Source: Cumulibacter manganitolerans
Lineage (GTDB): Bacteria > Actinomycetota > Actinomycetes > Mycobacteriales > Antricoccaceae
Length of the DNA stretch: 43,857 nucleotides
Assembly (NCBI RefSeq): GCF_009602465.1
Contig: NZ_WBKP01000032.1
Span: 1 to 43,857, forward strand
Reading direction: 5' to 3'
Part shown: positions 1 through 7,658 of the stretch, piece by piece
How positions within the stretch are numbered: position 1 is the first letter of the stretch
How the letters are laid out: the number at the start of each line of letters is the position of its first letter
Translations under genes and position numbers: made by a program
Notes under the pieces: generated by a model
Told to the model about the DNA's origin: nothing
Seen by the model: the letters and a program-made list of their open reading frames with translations, nothing else
The model's database searches: none

Positions 1-1
1 C

Positions 2-880
2 GCCTACCTGGCACGCACCCGTCCGGAGCTGATCGGCTCGCTCACGCTGCTCAACACGATGATCGACTGCGCGGACGACGTCGAGCGTGCGTCGGCGACC
101 TCACCGCCGCAGGCGCCCCCGCCGCAGGCGCCCCCGCCGGCGGCGTCACCCCTGATTGCCGCCGATCGCGTGGCCCAGCCCGCCCCCCGCGCCGCCCCGC
201 TGAGCGGCGACGATCGACGCGCCGCCCTGCGCCGCGCGATGGCCGGCACGATGGCCCGCTCCAACAGGGAGATCCCGCACTACTACCTCGCCGCGGACAT
301 CGAGCTGCGCTCCGCGCTGGCCTGGCTGGAGCAACGCAACGCGGCTCGGCCGGTTACCGAGCGGGCGCTGCCCGTCGTGCTGCTGCTGAAGGCGACGGCG
401 CTGGCCCTTCGGAGGACGCCCGATCTCAACGGGTCCTGGGAGCAGGACGACTTCCGGCCGGCCGACGCCGTGCACCTCGGCGTGGCGGTCGCACTGCGCG
501 GCGGCGGTCTGGTGGCTCCGGCCATCCGCGACGCGGACACGCTTTCCATCACCGAGCTCATGGTGGCGCTGCGCGATCTCAGCGGGCGGGCCCGCCAGGG
601 CCGGCTGCGCTCCTCGGAGGTCGCCGAGGCCACGTTCACGGTCACCAGCCTCGGCGACCAGGGCGTGGACACCGTCCTGCCGGTGATCTACCCGCCACAG
701 GTCGCGATCGTCGGCTTCGGCCGGATCAGGGACCGCCCCTGGGCGGTCAACGGCGGACTCGCGGTCCGGCCGGTCGTGACGGCGGCGCTGGCGGGGGACC
801 ATCGAGTCAGCGACGGCCGCCGTGGGGCGGCCTTCCTCAAGGCACTCGACACCCTGTTGCAGGATCCGGAGGGGCTGTGA
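2..880 (+). CDS. 2-oxo-acid dehydrogenase E2-type acyltransferase, 5' end outside window
   Basis: The open frame enters from the left edge. The catalytic acyltransferase domain of the dihydrolipoamide acyltransferase (E2) family starts near base 220 and runs to the stop. The active-site motif DHRVSDG (H..xDG type) is near the C terminus, and core segments IPHYYLAADIEL and TFTVTSLGDQG are also present. E2 enzymes transfer an acyl group from lipoyl-lysine to CoA. A Pro/Ala-rich linker (bases 100-200) precedes the domain. No lipoyl domain or E1/E3-binding domain is visible in the part seen; they may lie upstream or be missing. ATG 59 is a possible but poorly supported start because it lacks a ribosome binding site. 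The following ACP gene overlaps the stop (TGATG). Acyl transfer to or from that ACP is inference. Confidence 0.85.
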   Translation, partial: AYLARTRPELIGSLTLLNTMIDCADDVERASATSPPQAPPPQAPPPAASPLIAADRVAQPAPRAAPLSGDDRRAALRRAMAGTMARSNREIPHYYLAADIELRSALAWLEQRNAARPVTERALPVVLLLKATALALRRTPDLNGSWEQDDFRPADAVHLGVAVALRGGGLVAPAIRDADTLSITELMVALRDLSGRARQGRLRSSEVAEATFTVTSLGDQGVDTVLPVIYPPQVAIVGFGRIRDRPWAVNGGLAVRPVVTAALAGDHRVSDGRRGAAFLKALDTLLQDPEGL

Positions 881-1137
881 TGGACGAAGCGGACCTGCGA
901 GCGGTCGTCCTGCGCTCGCTCGGCGAGATCGCACCCGAGGCCGACCTCGCCGGGCTGGATCACCGTGGCGACCTGCGCGAGGAGCTGGAGCTGGACTCGT
1001 TGGACATCCTCAACCTCGCCATCCGGCTCTACGAGGCGACGGGTATCGACGTCCCCGAGCGGGACTACGCCAAGATCGTGACCGTCGACGGCTGCGTCGA
1101 CTATCTCGGCGGGAGGCTCGAAGGACGCGCCGGCTGA
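880..1137 (+). CDS. Acyl carrier protein
   Basis: An 85-residue acyl carrier protein of normal length. The phosphopantetheine site is the DSLD motif (Ser40) inside ELELDSLDILNL, followed by the usual helix and a GIDVPERDYAKI segment. It carries acyl groups as thioesters in the cytosol. ATG 880 is preferred over GTG 877 because GGAGGGG at 868-874 is correctly spaced only for the ATG. The start overlaps the E2 stop by one base, so the two are probably translationally coupled. An ACP beside an E2-type acyltransferase and a flavin hydroxylase suggests a dedicated small-molecule pathway rather than housekeeping fatty acid synthesis. That role is inference. Confidence 0.92.
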   Translation: MDEADLRAVVLRSLGEIAPEADLAGLDHRGDLREELELDSLDILNLAIRLYEATGIDVPERDYAKIVTVDGCVDYLGGRLEGRAG

Positions 1138-1206
1138 GCTCCGCGGCGCTCGGAATCACCCGGGGCACAAGCAGCAGGTTCAACGGCGAACGAGAGGTGT
1201 ACGAGT

Positions 1207-1815
1207 ATGTCGACGCCGAGCCATGACTACACGGGCGGCGCACGCGACGTGGTGACGCCTTCTCCGGCCCGCGAGGCGGCTCCCAGGGTGCTCGCGAGCG
1301 CGGTCGGCATGCTTGAGCTGACCAGGCGGAAGCGGCTGCATCACCCGCGCGGGCGCGTCGGAAGGGTGATCCACTTCGCGGACGGTACGAGCGGCCGCAT
1401 CTACCGCGAGACCATCGTCGACGAGGGCGTCGCAGCCGATCCCGCGGTCCTCGTCGTCGGTTTCGTGCTCCGCGGAATCCACGGGCGCGCCCATCGCGCA
1501 TTCCGCGTGGAAAGCTGGCTGAACACGCCGCTGTTCGTGGGCTTTCCAGGTTTCACCGCCAAGCTGTGGACGGCCCACGACGAGCACGAGGTGTACCGAG
1601 GCTTCTACGAGTGGGACGGCGCGGACCGCGCTGCGAGCTACGTCCATGCGCTGAGCTGGGTGCTCGGGCTGGTCTGCGTGCCGGGCTCCATTCGGGCACA
1701 CATCACCGTCGGCGTGCACAGCGCGGATGCACTGGCTCATCCGGAGCGGCTCGGGCCCTCCGGCACGGGAACGGAGCAGTGGTGGCGACCGCTGGCACCC
1801 CTCAGCCCGCGCTGA
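1207..1815 (+). CDS. Uncharacterised protein, possibly a YdhR-like alpha/beta-barrel protein
   Basis: A 202-residue soluble protein with no signal peptide or membrane segment. I do not recognise a named family with certainty. The segment around residues 115-140 (FTAKLWTAHDEHEVYRGFYEW) followed by an Ala-rich helix resembles dimeric alpha/beta-barrel monooxygenase-like proteins of the YdhR type, which often accompany flavin hydroxylases; this is a weak resemblance. ATG 1207 is preceded by GAGAGGTG. The next gene begins about 35 bp before this stop, so the two are probably co-translated. Possible roles are a cyclase or hydroxylase partner in the same pathway as the ACP and monooxygenase, or a stress-related protein. 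Confidence 0.7.
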   Translation: MSTPSHDYTGGARDVVTPSPAREAAPRVLASAVGMLELTRRKRLHHPRGRVGRVIHFADGTSGRIYRETIVDEGVAADPAVLVVGFVLRGIHGRAHRAFRVESWLNTPLFVGFPGFTAKLWTAHDEHEVYRGFYEWDGADRAASYVHALSWVLGLVCVPGSIRAHITVGVHSADALAHPERLGPSGTGTEQWWRPLAPLSPR

Positions 1816-3362
1816 GATCAGTCGACCTCCTCGTCGTCGGTGCGGGCCCGGTCGGTCTGGCCCTCGCGCTGCAGGCACAGCAGTACGGCGCGAACGTCGC
1901 GGTCGTCGAACGACGCTCGCGCCTGGCACGCCCGTCGCGAGCGATGTTGCTGTGGACGCGTACCGCGCAGGCGCTCGACCGCCTCGGCGTCGCCGAGGAG
2001 CTGGCGGCTCTTCCCGGGGCGCCGACAGGGACGACCGTGCACCTCGGCGACCGGCACCTGCAGGTGCCGTTGGCGGCGTTGGGCCGCCGTGGCCGTCGTC
2101 CGCCGCTGGTGGTTCGGCAAGCGGATGTCGAGGCGGTCGCACGCAGCGCCGCCGTCACCCGCGGCGTCCCGGTCCTCGACCGCACGGAGCTGACGGACCT
2201 GGTTCTCGACGGTGCAGGCGCCGTCGCGACGCTGTCGACTCCGGACGTGACATGGCAGACGAAGTGCCGGTTCGTCGTGGGCTGCGATGGTGCGGAAAGC
2301 ACGGTGCGCCGCCTAGCCGGCATCTCGTGGCGCGGCCACACCTATCCGCAGGAGACAGTGCTGGCCGACGTCGAGATGGACGACCTCACGCCGTCCGTCG
2401 CCCACATCGGTGCGGGACGCGCCGGCATCGGCTTTCTGTTCCCAGCGGGCGAGCACGGAGCCGTCTGGCGCCTGGTCCTCACGCGCGCGAGCCGCGGGAG
2501 CACGACGCCACCGGGCCGCGACGGACCTGCACTGCCGGTCCCGGAGCTGCGGGAGGCAATGAGCGGGGCAAACCTGCCCGGCCGGATCAGCGCCGCGCCG
2601 TGGTCGACCCGGGTGCGGCTCCAGCACCGGCACGCCGGCACGTATCGGAGTGGGCCGATCTTTCTCGCAGGAGACGCCGCCCACGTCTTCTCACCGGCCG
2701 GTGCGCAAGGGATGAACACCGGCCTGCAGGACGCAACGAATCTCGGTTGGAAGCTGGCAGCGGTGCTGAACGGGTCCATCGACCCGCGAGCGCTGCAAGC
2801 GTCGTACGAAGCGGAGCGGAGGCCGGTCGCTCGCCAGGTCGGACTGCTCACCGACCTGCTGCTTCACTTTGAAGCCGGCGAGCAGCTCCTTCCGCGGTGG
2901 ACACGCACCGCCCTGCTACCCGCCCTGGCCCCGGCCGTACCCGCCGTCCTGAAGATCCGTGCGGCGAGCGCACCCATCGGCTGGGTACTGTCCCAGGAAT
3001 GGGTCCGGTACCGCGGCGCGCTCACCGCCCACCGCCGCTCGCTGAGCCGTTGGGGCGCAGGGCGGTTCGCACCTGCCGCGCACGTGACGATCGACGGCCG
3101 TCGAGTCGCTCTGCACGAGGTCACGGCCCGGCCGGGGGTCCACGTCCTGCACGGGCGCGCCTTCCCCGTCGCCCAGCTCAGTGGCCTACCGGGTGTACGA
3201 CTGCATTCCATCGACGGCTGGCCGGTGGAGCAGGTGGCGGTGGTGCGCCCGGACGGTTACATCGGCTACTTCGACCGGGCCGGTGATCCGGCGTCTCTGC
3301 TGGCTTGGCTGCAGGTGGTCACCGGCTACGCGGCTGATCAGCACCATGGGTGTACCGAGTAG
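1779..3362 (+). CDS. FAD-dependent aromatic hydroxylase (class A flavoprotein monooxygenase)
   Basis: A roughly 527-residue enzyme of the PheA/MhpA/tetracycline-type hydroxylase family, which uses NAD(P)H and O2 to hydroxylate aromatic or polyketide substrates. Visible motifs in order are the FAD dinucleotide fold VVGAGPVGLALAL near the N terminus, the DG motif VVGCDGAESTVRR, and the GD motif IFLAGDAAHVFSPAGAQGMN. The C-terminal thioredoxin-like domain ends VVRPDGYIGYF, as in phenol-hydroxylase-type members. The start is GTG 1779 or GTG 1782, with GGAG at 1773-1776 just upstream. It overlaps the previous gene by about 35 bp. A GC hairpin follows the stop. Substrate is unknown; the ACP nearby hints at biosynthesis rather than catabolism. 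Confidence 0.88.
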   Translation: MVATAGTPQPALRSVDLLVVGAGPVGLALALQAQQYGANVAVVERRSRLARPSRAMLLWTRTAQALDRLGVAEELAALPGAPTGTTVHLGDRHLQVPLAALGRRGRRPPLVVRQADVEAVARSAAVTRGVPVLDRTELTDLVLDGAGAVATLSTPDVTWQTKCRFVVGCDGAESTVRRLAGISWRGHTYPQETVLADVEMDDLTPSVAHIGAGRAGIGFLFPAGEHGAVWRLVLTRASRGSTTPPGRDGPALPVPELREAMSGANLPGRISAAPWSTRVRLQHRHAGTYRSGPIFLAGDAAHVFSPAGAQGMNTGLQDATNLGWKLAAVLNGSIDPRALQASYEAERRPVARQVGLLTDLLLHFEAGEQLLPRWTRTALLPALAPAVPAVLKIRAASAPIGWVLSQEWVRYRGALTAHRRSLSRWGAGRFAPAAHVTIDGRRVALHEVTARPGVHVLHGRAFPVAQLSGLPGVRLHSIDGWPVEQVAVVRPDGYIGYFDRAGDPASLLAWLQVVTGYAADQHHGCTE

Positions 3363-3372
3363 CGGCTGAGCC

Positions 3373-3389
3373 GCCCGCCTTCCGCGGGC
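3373..3389 (+). terminator. Hairpin after monooxygenase gene
   Basis: GCCCGC (3373-3378) pairs with GCGGGC (3384-3389) across a 5-nt loop, ten bases after the monooxygenase stop. There is no T run, so it is a candidate terminator or mRNA 3' stabiliser rather than a classic intrinsic terminator. Confidence 0.4.
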
Positions 3390-3464
3390 CCCTCGCCCGC
3401 CACGGCTCGGCCCCACGACCCACAGTCGACCTCCCGGCGCGCACTGTCCATCCCCGCCGTAACC

Positions 3465-3470
3465 TAGACT
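3465..3470 (+). promoter_or_regulatory. Candidate -10 element of the yajC-secDF operon
   Basis: The TAGACT hexamer fits the actinobacterial TANNNT -10. The ten bases CTAGACTGGC recur on the minus strand in front of the ppi gene. No convincing -35 is seen. Transcription would start near 3477, giving a leader of about 60 nt. Confidence 0.45.
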
Positions 3471-3478
3471 GGCTTGTT

Positions 3479-3514
3479 GGTGCCGCGCGTCCTCTCGCGC
3501 GACCCTGGTTTTTT
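3479..3514 (+). promoter_or_regulatory. Leader hairpin followed by U6 before yajC (possible attenuator)
   Basis: CGCGCG (3484-3489) pairs with CGCGCG (3496-3501) around a TCCTCT loop. Flanking G3479, G3480 and G3482 can pair with C3505, C3504 and C3503. TTTTTT follows at 3509-3514. The ribosome binding site TAGGAA (3525-3530) and GTG 3537 lie just downstream. This terminator-like arrangement inside a 5' leader could attenuate the sec operon; it could also be the terminator of upstream transcription. Confidence 0.4.
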
Positions 3515-3536
3515 CTCCCACCGCTAGGAATTCTCA

Positions 3537-3905
3537 GTGCTTCTCGCCGCCACCGAATCGTCCGGCCTCGGCTCCCAGCTCACGATGCTGCTTCCCCTGC
3601 TGCTCATCGCCGGAATGATGTTCCTCATGTTCCGCAGCCGCAAGAAGCAGATGGCTCAGCAGTCGGCGATGGTGACCTCGCTCGTGCCCGGCGTCCGGGT
3701 GCTGCTGGGCAGCGGGTTCTTCGGGACCATCCAGCGGGTCGAAGGGGACCGCGCCGACATCGAGATCGCGCCCGGCGTCGTCACGACCGTGCTCACCCGC
3801 TCGATCCTGCGCGTCGACAACGGCGACCAGCAGACGGCCGGCGACGACCTGATCGGTCGTGAGCGCGGCGACGAGCCGCCGGCCTCGCCGATCGACGAAC
3901 GCTAG
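3537..3905 (+). CDS. yajC: Preprotein translocase accessory subunit YajC
   Basis: A 122-residue protein with one N-terminal membrane segment (about residues 14-33, LTMLLPLLLIAGMMFLMF). A basic RSRKK stop-transfer stretch and the small cytosolic domain typical of YajC follow (PGVRVLLGSGFFGTI and a SILRV end). YajC associates with SecD and SecF in the inner membrane and assists SecYEG-driven export. The start is GTG 3537 with TAGGAA upstream. It heads the yajC-secD-secF-apt run, and secD follows after 28 bp. The usual upstream neighbours ruvCAB are not present here. Confidence 0.95.
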   Translation: MLLAATESSGLGSQLTMLLPLLLIAGMMFLMFRSRKKQMAQQSAMVTSLVPGVRVLLGSGFFGTIQRVEGDRADIEIAPGVVTTVLTRSILRVDNGDQQTAGDDLIGRERGDEPPASPIDER

Positions 3906-3933
3906 AGGCGCGGCCGACAGAAGGTAGCTGAAC

Positions 3934-5724
3934 GTGGCTCGACCTCACGGATACCCGCCCGTGGCGCGGTACTTCGTCGCCCTGCTGGCGATCTTCGCCG
4001 CGCTCGGCGCCGGCGTCTACTTCGGCGGCAACGACTACACCCCCAAGCTGGGTCTGGACCTGCGCGGCGGTACGACGGTCACGCTGCGGGCCGTCACCGA
4101 GTCCGGCGGCGCCCCCAGCGACGCCGACCTGCAGGTCGCGCGGCAGATCATCGAGGACCGGGTCAACGGCCTGGGCGTCGCCTCCGCCGAGGTGGCGACC
4201 GAGGGCGATCGCAACATCGTCATCTCGGTGCCCGGCACGGGCGGTGAGCAGGTCAAGGACCTCGGCGCCACCGCGCTGCTCGAGATGCGCCCCGTGGTCA
4301 ACGTGCTCGCGGCCGACGGCAGCTCCGCCGCGACGCAGCCCACCGAGGGCGCGGCGACCGGCGGCGCGACGGCCACGCCCGGCGCGACGGCTCCGGCCAG
4401 TGCGGCCCCGACGGACGGTGCGACGACGGGGTCGGCTGCGCCCACCAGCAACGGCCGTCCGGCTCCGCCCCTCGCCGAGGGCACCTCGTCCAGCGCACCG
4501 GCGCCCAGCGCGCCGTCGTCCGCTCCTGCGGCACCTGCCTCCCCGGGCGGCGGCACCCAGACCGTCGACCAGGGCGCCGACACCCAGGAGGCGGCCACCG
4601 CGCTCGCGCCCCAGCTCGACTGCTCGAAGGTCAACGTGAACGCCAAGCAGCCCGCGGCCGGCCAGTACATGGTCGCCTGCGGCGACGGCGGCGTGAAGTA
4701 CGTGCTCGGCCCGGTCATCTTCAAGGGCACCGAGATCAAGAACGCGACGTCCGGGTTCGACACCCAGGGCGGCCAGGGCTGGGTCGTGACCCTCGACCTG
4801 CAGAACCAGGCGCGGGCGCGGTGGGCCGACTACACCGGCGCGAACATCGGCAAGGCCACCGCGATCGTCCTCGATCAGCGGGTCATCTCCGCACCCACGA
4901 TCCAGGGGCGCATCGACGGCACGACGACCATCACCGGCCAGTTCAACCAGGCGTCCGCCGCGAACCTGGCCAACTCGCTGAAGTACGGCGCGCTGCCGCT
5001 GACCTTCACGCAGTCCGAGGCGCGGTCGGTCTCGGCGACCCTCGGCCTCGAGCAGCTCAAGGCCGGCATGCTGGCCGGCGCCATCGGCCTCGGGCTCGTC
5101 GTCATCTACTGCCTGCTGTACTACCGGCTGCTCGGCTTCATCACGATCCTCAGCCTCGCCGTCTCCGGTGCCCTCGTGTACGCCGTCCTCGTGCTGCTGT
5201 CTCGCGGCATCGGCCTGACGCTCACGCTCTCCGGCATCGCCGGGTTCATCGTCGCGATCGGCATCACCGCCGACTCCTTCGTGGTGTACTTCGAGCGGCT
5301 CAAGGACGAGATACGGGACGGCAGATCCATGCGCTCGGCCGTGCCGCGCGCGTGGGACCGCGCCCGTCGCACCATCCTGTCGGCGGACGCCGTCAGCTTC
5401 CTCGCGGCCCTCATCCTGTACCTGATGACGGTCGGTGAGGTGAAGGGCTTCGCGTTCACCCTGGGCCTGTCGACCATCCTCGACCTCGTGGTGGTCTTCC
5501 TGTTCACGCACCCGCTGATGGCCTGGCTGTCGCGGTTCAACATGTTCGCCTCGCCGGTGTTCTCCGGGCTGGGGCAGGCCGCGCCGCTCGAGCGCCGGAC
5601 CCGACGCTCGGCTCCCAAGGCCGCGGGCGCGACGGCCAAGGAGCGCGCCGCGGCACGCCGTGCCGAGCGCGGCTCCGACGGTGCGGCGGAACGCGCGACC
5701 GACGACGCGGAGGCAGCGAAGTGA
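3934..5724 (+). CDS. secD: Protein translocase subunit SecD
   Basis: A 596-residue inner-membrane protein that, with SecF, uses the proton gradient to pull preproteins out of the translocon. There is an N-terminal membrane segment (about residues 9-28). The first periplasmic half carries LGLDLRGGTTVTLRAV, a second periplasmic half follows, and five C-terminal membrane segments begin near residue 375. The conserved RND-type helix GITADSFVVYFERLKDE is present. An Ala/Pro/Thr/Ser-rich low-complexity insert of roughly 100 residues (about 122-212) splits the periplasmic domain; such inserts are common in actinobacterial SecD. GTG 3934 has AAGG upstream. The stop overlaps the secF start by 4 bp (GTGA). 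Confidence 0.97.
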   Translation: MARPHGYPPVARYFVALLAIFAALGAGVYFGGNDYTPKLGLDLRGGTTVTLRAVTESGGAPSDADLQVARQIIEDRVNGLGVASAEVATEGDRNIVISVPGTGGEQVKDLGATALLEMRPVVNVLAADGSSAATQPTEGAATGGATATPGATAPASAAPTDGATTGSAAPTSNGRPAPPLAEGTSSSAPAPSAPSSAPAAPASPGGGTQTVDQGADTQEAATALAPQLDCSKVNVNAKQPAAGQYMVACGDGGVKYVLGPVIFKGTEIKNATSGFDTQGGQGWVVTLDLQNQARARWADYTGANIGKATAIVLDQRVISAPTIQGRIDGTTTITGQFNQASAANLANSLKYGALPLTFTQSEARSVSATLGLEQLKAGMLAGAIGLGLVVIYCLLYYRLLGFITILSLAVSGALVYAVLVLLSRGIGLTLTLSGIAGFIVAIGITADSFVVYFERLKDEIRDGRSMRSAVPRAWDRARRTILSADAVSFLAALILYLMTVGEVKGFAFTLGLSTILDLVVVFLFTHPLMAWLSRFNMFASPVFSGLGQAAPLERRTRRSAPKAAGATAKERAAARRAERGSDGAAERATDDAEAAK

Positions 5725-7076
5725 GCACCGTGACCGACGACGCGACCAGCGAGCCGTCCGCCGCGCTGGTCAACCAGCATCCCAAGAAGGGCCGCGGGAG
5801 CTTCGTACACCGCTTGTACACCGGCGAAGCGGGCTTCGACTTCATCGGCAGGCGTCGCATCTTCTACGTGATCTCGCTGCTGCTGGTGGTCGGCAGCATC
5901 GCGTTGATCGGCTTCAAGGGGATGAACTTCGGCATCGACTTCGCCGGTGGCAACACCTTCGAGGTGCCGGCCGCGGCGAGCGACCAGAACCAGGCCACGG
6001 CCGTGGTTCAGAAGGGGCTCGACAAGGCGAACGCGTCGCTGGGCGCGGGCGCCGAGCCGGCGCAGATCGCATCCACCCAGGTCGTCGGCTCGGGCAGCGG
6101 CACCTCCATCCTGGTCAAGACGAGCGTCGTCCAGCCCGCGACCGCCACCGCGATCGCCGACGACCTCGCCAGCACCTTCCGGCCGGAGATCGAGAAGCGG
6201 CTCACCGCCGCCGGCACCCCGATCACCGATCAGGCCGTGCGGGCCCAGGTGAGCAGCCAGGCGATCGACGCCACGTGGGGCGGGGACGTCTCCCGCAAGG
6301 CGGTCTGGGCGCTGGTGGTCTTCCTGGTCGCCGTCTCGGTGTTCCTGCGCTTCCGCTACCGCAGCCAGCTGGTGATCGGTGCCCTGACGGCGCTGCTGCA
6401 CGACCTGGTCGTGACGGCAGGGCTCTACGCCCTCGTCGGGTTCGAGGTCACGCCCGCGACCGTGATCGGCATGCTGACCATCCTGGGCTTCTCGCTGTAC
6501 GACACCGTCGTGGTGTTCGACAAGGTCGACGAGAACACCCGGCCGTTGCTGGCCGGCAGCCGAATGACGTACTCCGAGGCGGCCAACCTCGCCGTCAACC
6601 AAACCCTGATGCGCTCGGTCAACACCTCGGTCATCTCGCTGCTGCCGGTGGCCGCCCTGCTGTTCGTCGGGGCCGGCATCCTCGGCGTCGGCACGTTGAA
6701 GGACCTCGCGCTGGTGCTGCTGGTCGGCATGGCCGCCGGCGCCTACTCCTCGATCTTCCTCGCCGCGCCGATCGCCGCCGACCTCACCGAGCGGCGTCCC
6801 GAGTACGTCGAGCTGACCCGCAAGGTCGCCGCCCGCCGGGCGCGCGGCGCCACCAGGAAGGCCGGCAAGCCCTCTCGCAAGAGCGGTGCGCGCGCGAAGT
6901 CCCGCGCGGATGCCGCCGAGAGCGCGACGCCGTCCGCCGACGTCCTCGACGAGCCGGACGGCGCCGCCGGTCCGGGTGACGCCGTCGCCCAGGAACCCGA
7001 GCAGGGGCGCGCGCGGCGCGCCGGAGGCACCCCCCGGCCCGGCGCCAAGCCGCAGCGAGATCGGAAGAAGCGATGA
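5721..7076 (+). CDS. secF: Protein translocase subunit SecF
   Basis: A 451-residue partner of SecD. The N-terminal membrane segment (about residues 47-66) is followed by the family motif MNFGIDFAGG, a periplasmic domain, and five membrane segments containing GFSLYDTVVVFDKVDEN. After the last membrane segment comes a long basic, low-complexity cytosolic tail (about residues 355-451) rich in Arg, Lys, Ala and Pro and ending PQRDRKKR. This tail is longer than in Escherichia coli SecF and may contact ribosomes or lipid; that is inference. It overlaps secD and apt by 4 bp each (GTGA, ATGA), so the three are translationally coupled. Confidence 0.97.
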   Translation: MSTVTDDATSEPSAALVNQHPKKGRGSFVHRLYTGEAGFDFIGRRRIFYVISLLLVVGSIALIGFKGMNFGIDFAGGNTFEVPAAASDQNQATAVVQKGLDKANASLGAGAEPAQIASTQVVGSGSGTSILVKTSVVQPATATAIADDLASTFRPEIEKRLTAAGTPITDQAVRAQVSSQAIDATWGGDVSRKAVWALVVFLVAVSVFLRFRYRSQLVIGALTALLHDLVVTAGLYALVGFEVTPATVIGMLTILGFSLYDTVVVFDKVDENTRPLLAGSRMTYSEAANLAVNQTLMRSVNTSVISLLPVAALLFVGAGILGVGTLKDLALVLLVGMAAGAYSSIFLAAPIAADLTERRPEYVELTRKVAARRARGATRKAGKPSRKSGARAKSRADAAESATPSADVLDEPDGAAGPGDAVAQEPEQGRARRAGGTPRPGAKPQRDRKKR

Positions 7077-7618
7077 CCTACACCGAGCAGCTCGAAGAGA
7101 TCGTCCGCTCGCACTGCACCGAGACGCCGGACTTCCCGGCCCCCGGCGTGCTGTTCCGCGACTTCACCAACCTCTTCGCCAGCGGCCCGGCGTTCACCAA
7201 GGCCGTCGACCTCATGTGCCAGGCCATCGAGTCCGAGGGCGGCGTGGACCTGGTGGCCGGCATCGAGGCGCGCGGGTTCCTGCTGTGCTCGGCCGTCGGC
7301 TACCGGCTGGGGGCCGGCGTGCTGCCGATCCGCAAGGCCGGCAAGCTGCCGTCCCCGACCGTCACCCAGACCTACGCCCTCGAGTACGGCGAGGCCACCA
7401 TCGAGGTGCGCGAGGGGTTCGTGCGCCCCGGTCAGCGCGTGTTGCTGATCGACGACGTCCTGGCCACCGGCGGCACGATGGTGGCCGCCGCGACCCTGCT
7501 GCGGCAGCTCGGCGCCGAGGTCGTCGACTCGTGGGTGCTGTTCGAGATCGAGGCTCTCGGGGGCGCGGAAGTGCTGCGCAGCAACGAGATCCCCTTCAAA
7601 TCCGCCTGGAGCGCGTAG
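7073..7618 (+). CDS. apt: Adenine phosphoribosyltransferase
   Basis: A 181-residue cytosolic type I phosphoribosyltransferase that makes AMP from adenine and PRPP. The PRPP-binding signature [14 protein letters not shown] is intact. The N-terminal [12 protein letters not shown] and the GIEARGFLL loop are characteristic of Apt. Length is normal. The start overlaps the secF stop (ATGA). The secF-apt-rel order is standard in actinobacteria and puts purine salvage beside (p)ppGpp metabolism. Confidence 0.97.
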   Translation: MTYTEQLEEIVRSHCTETPDFPAPGVLFRDFTNLFASGPAFTKAVDLMCQAIESEGGVDLVAGIEARGFLLCSAVGYRLGAGVLPIRKAGKLPSPTVTQTYALEYGEATIEVREGFVRPGQRVLLIDDVLATGGTMVAAATLLRQLGAEVVDSWVLFEIEALGGAEVLRSNEIPFKSAWSA

Positions 7619-7658
7619 GTCGTACACTTATCGCTCAGCGCGGAGAAGGGGGTGGGCG

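Noticed and set aside
146-934. Antisense reading frame over the E2 gene
   Set aside because: High-GC shadow frame with no recognisable domain.
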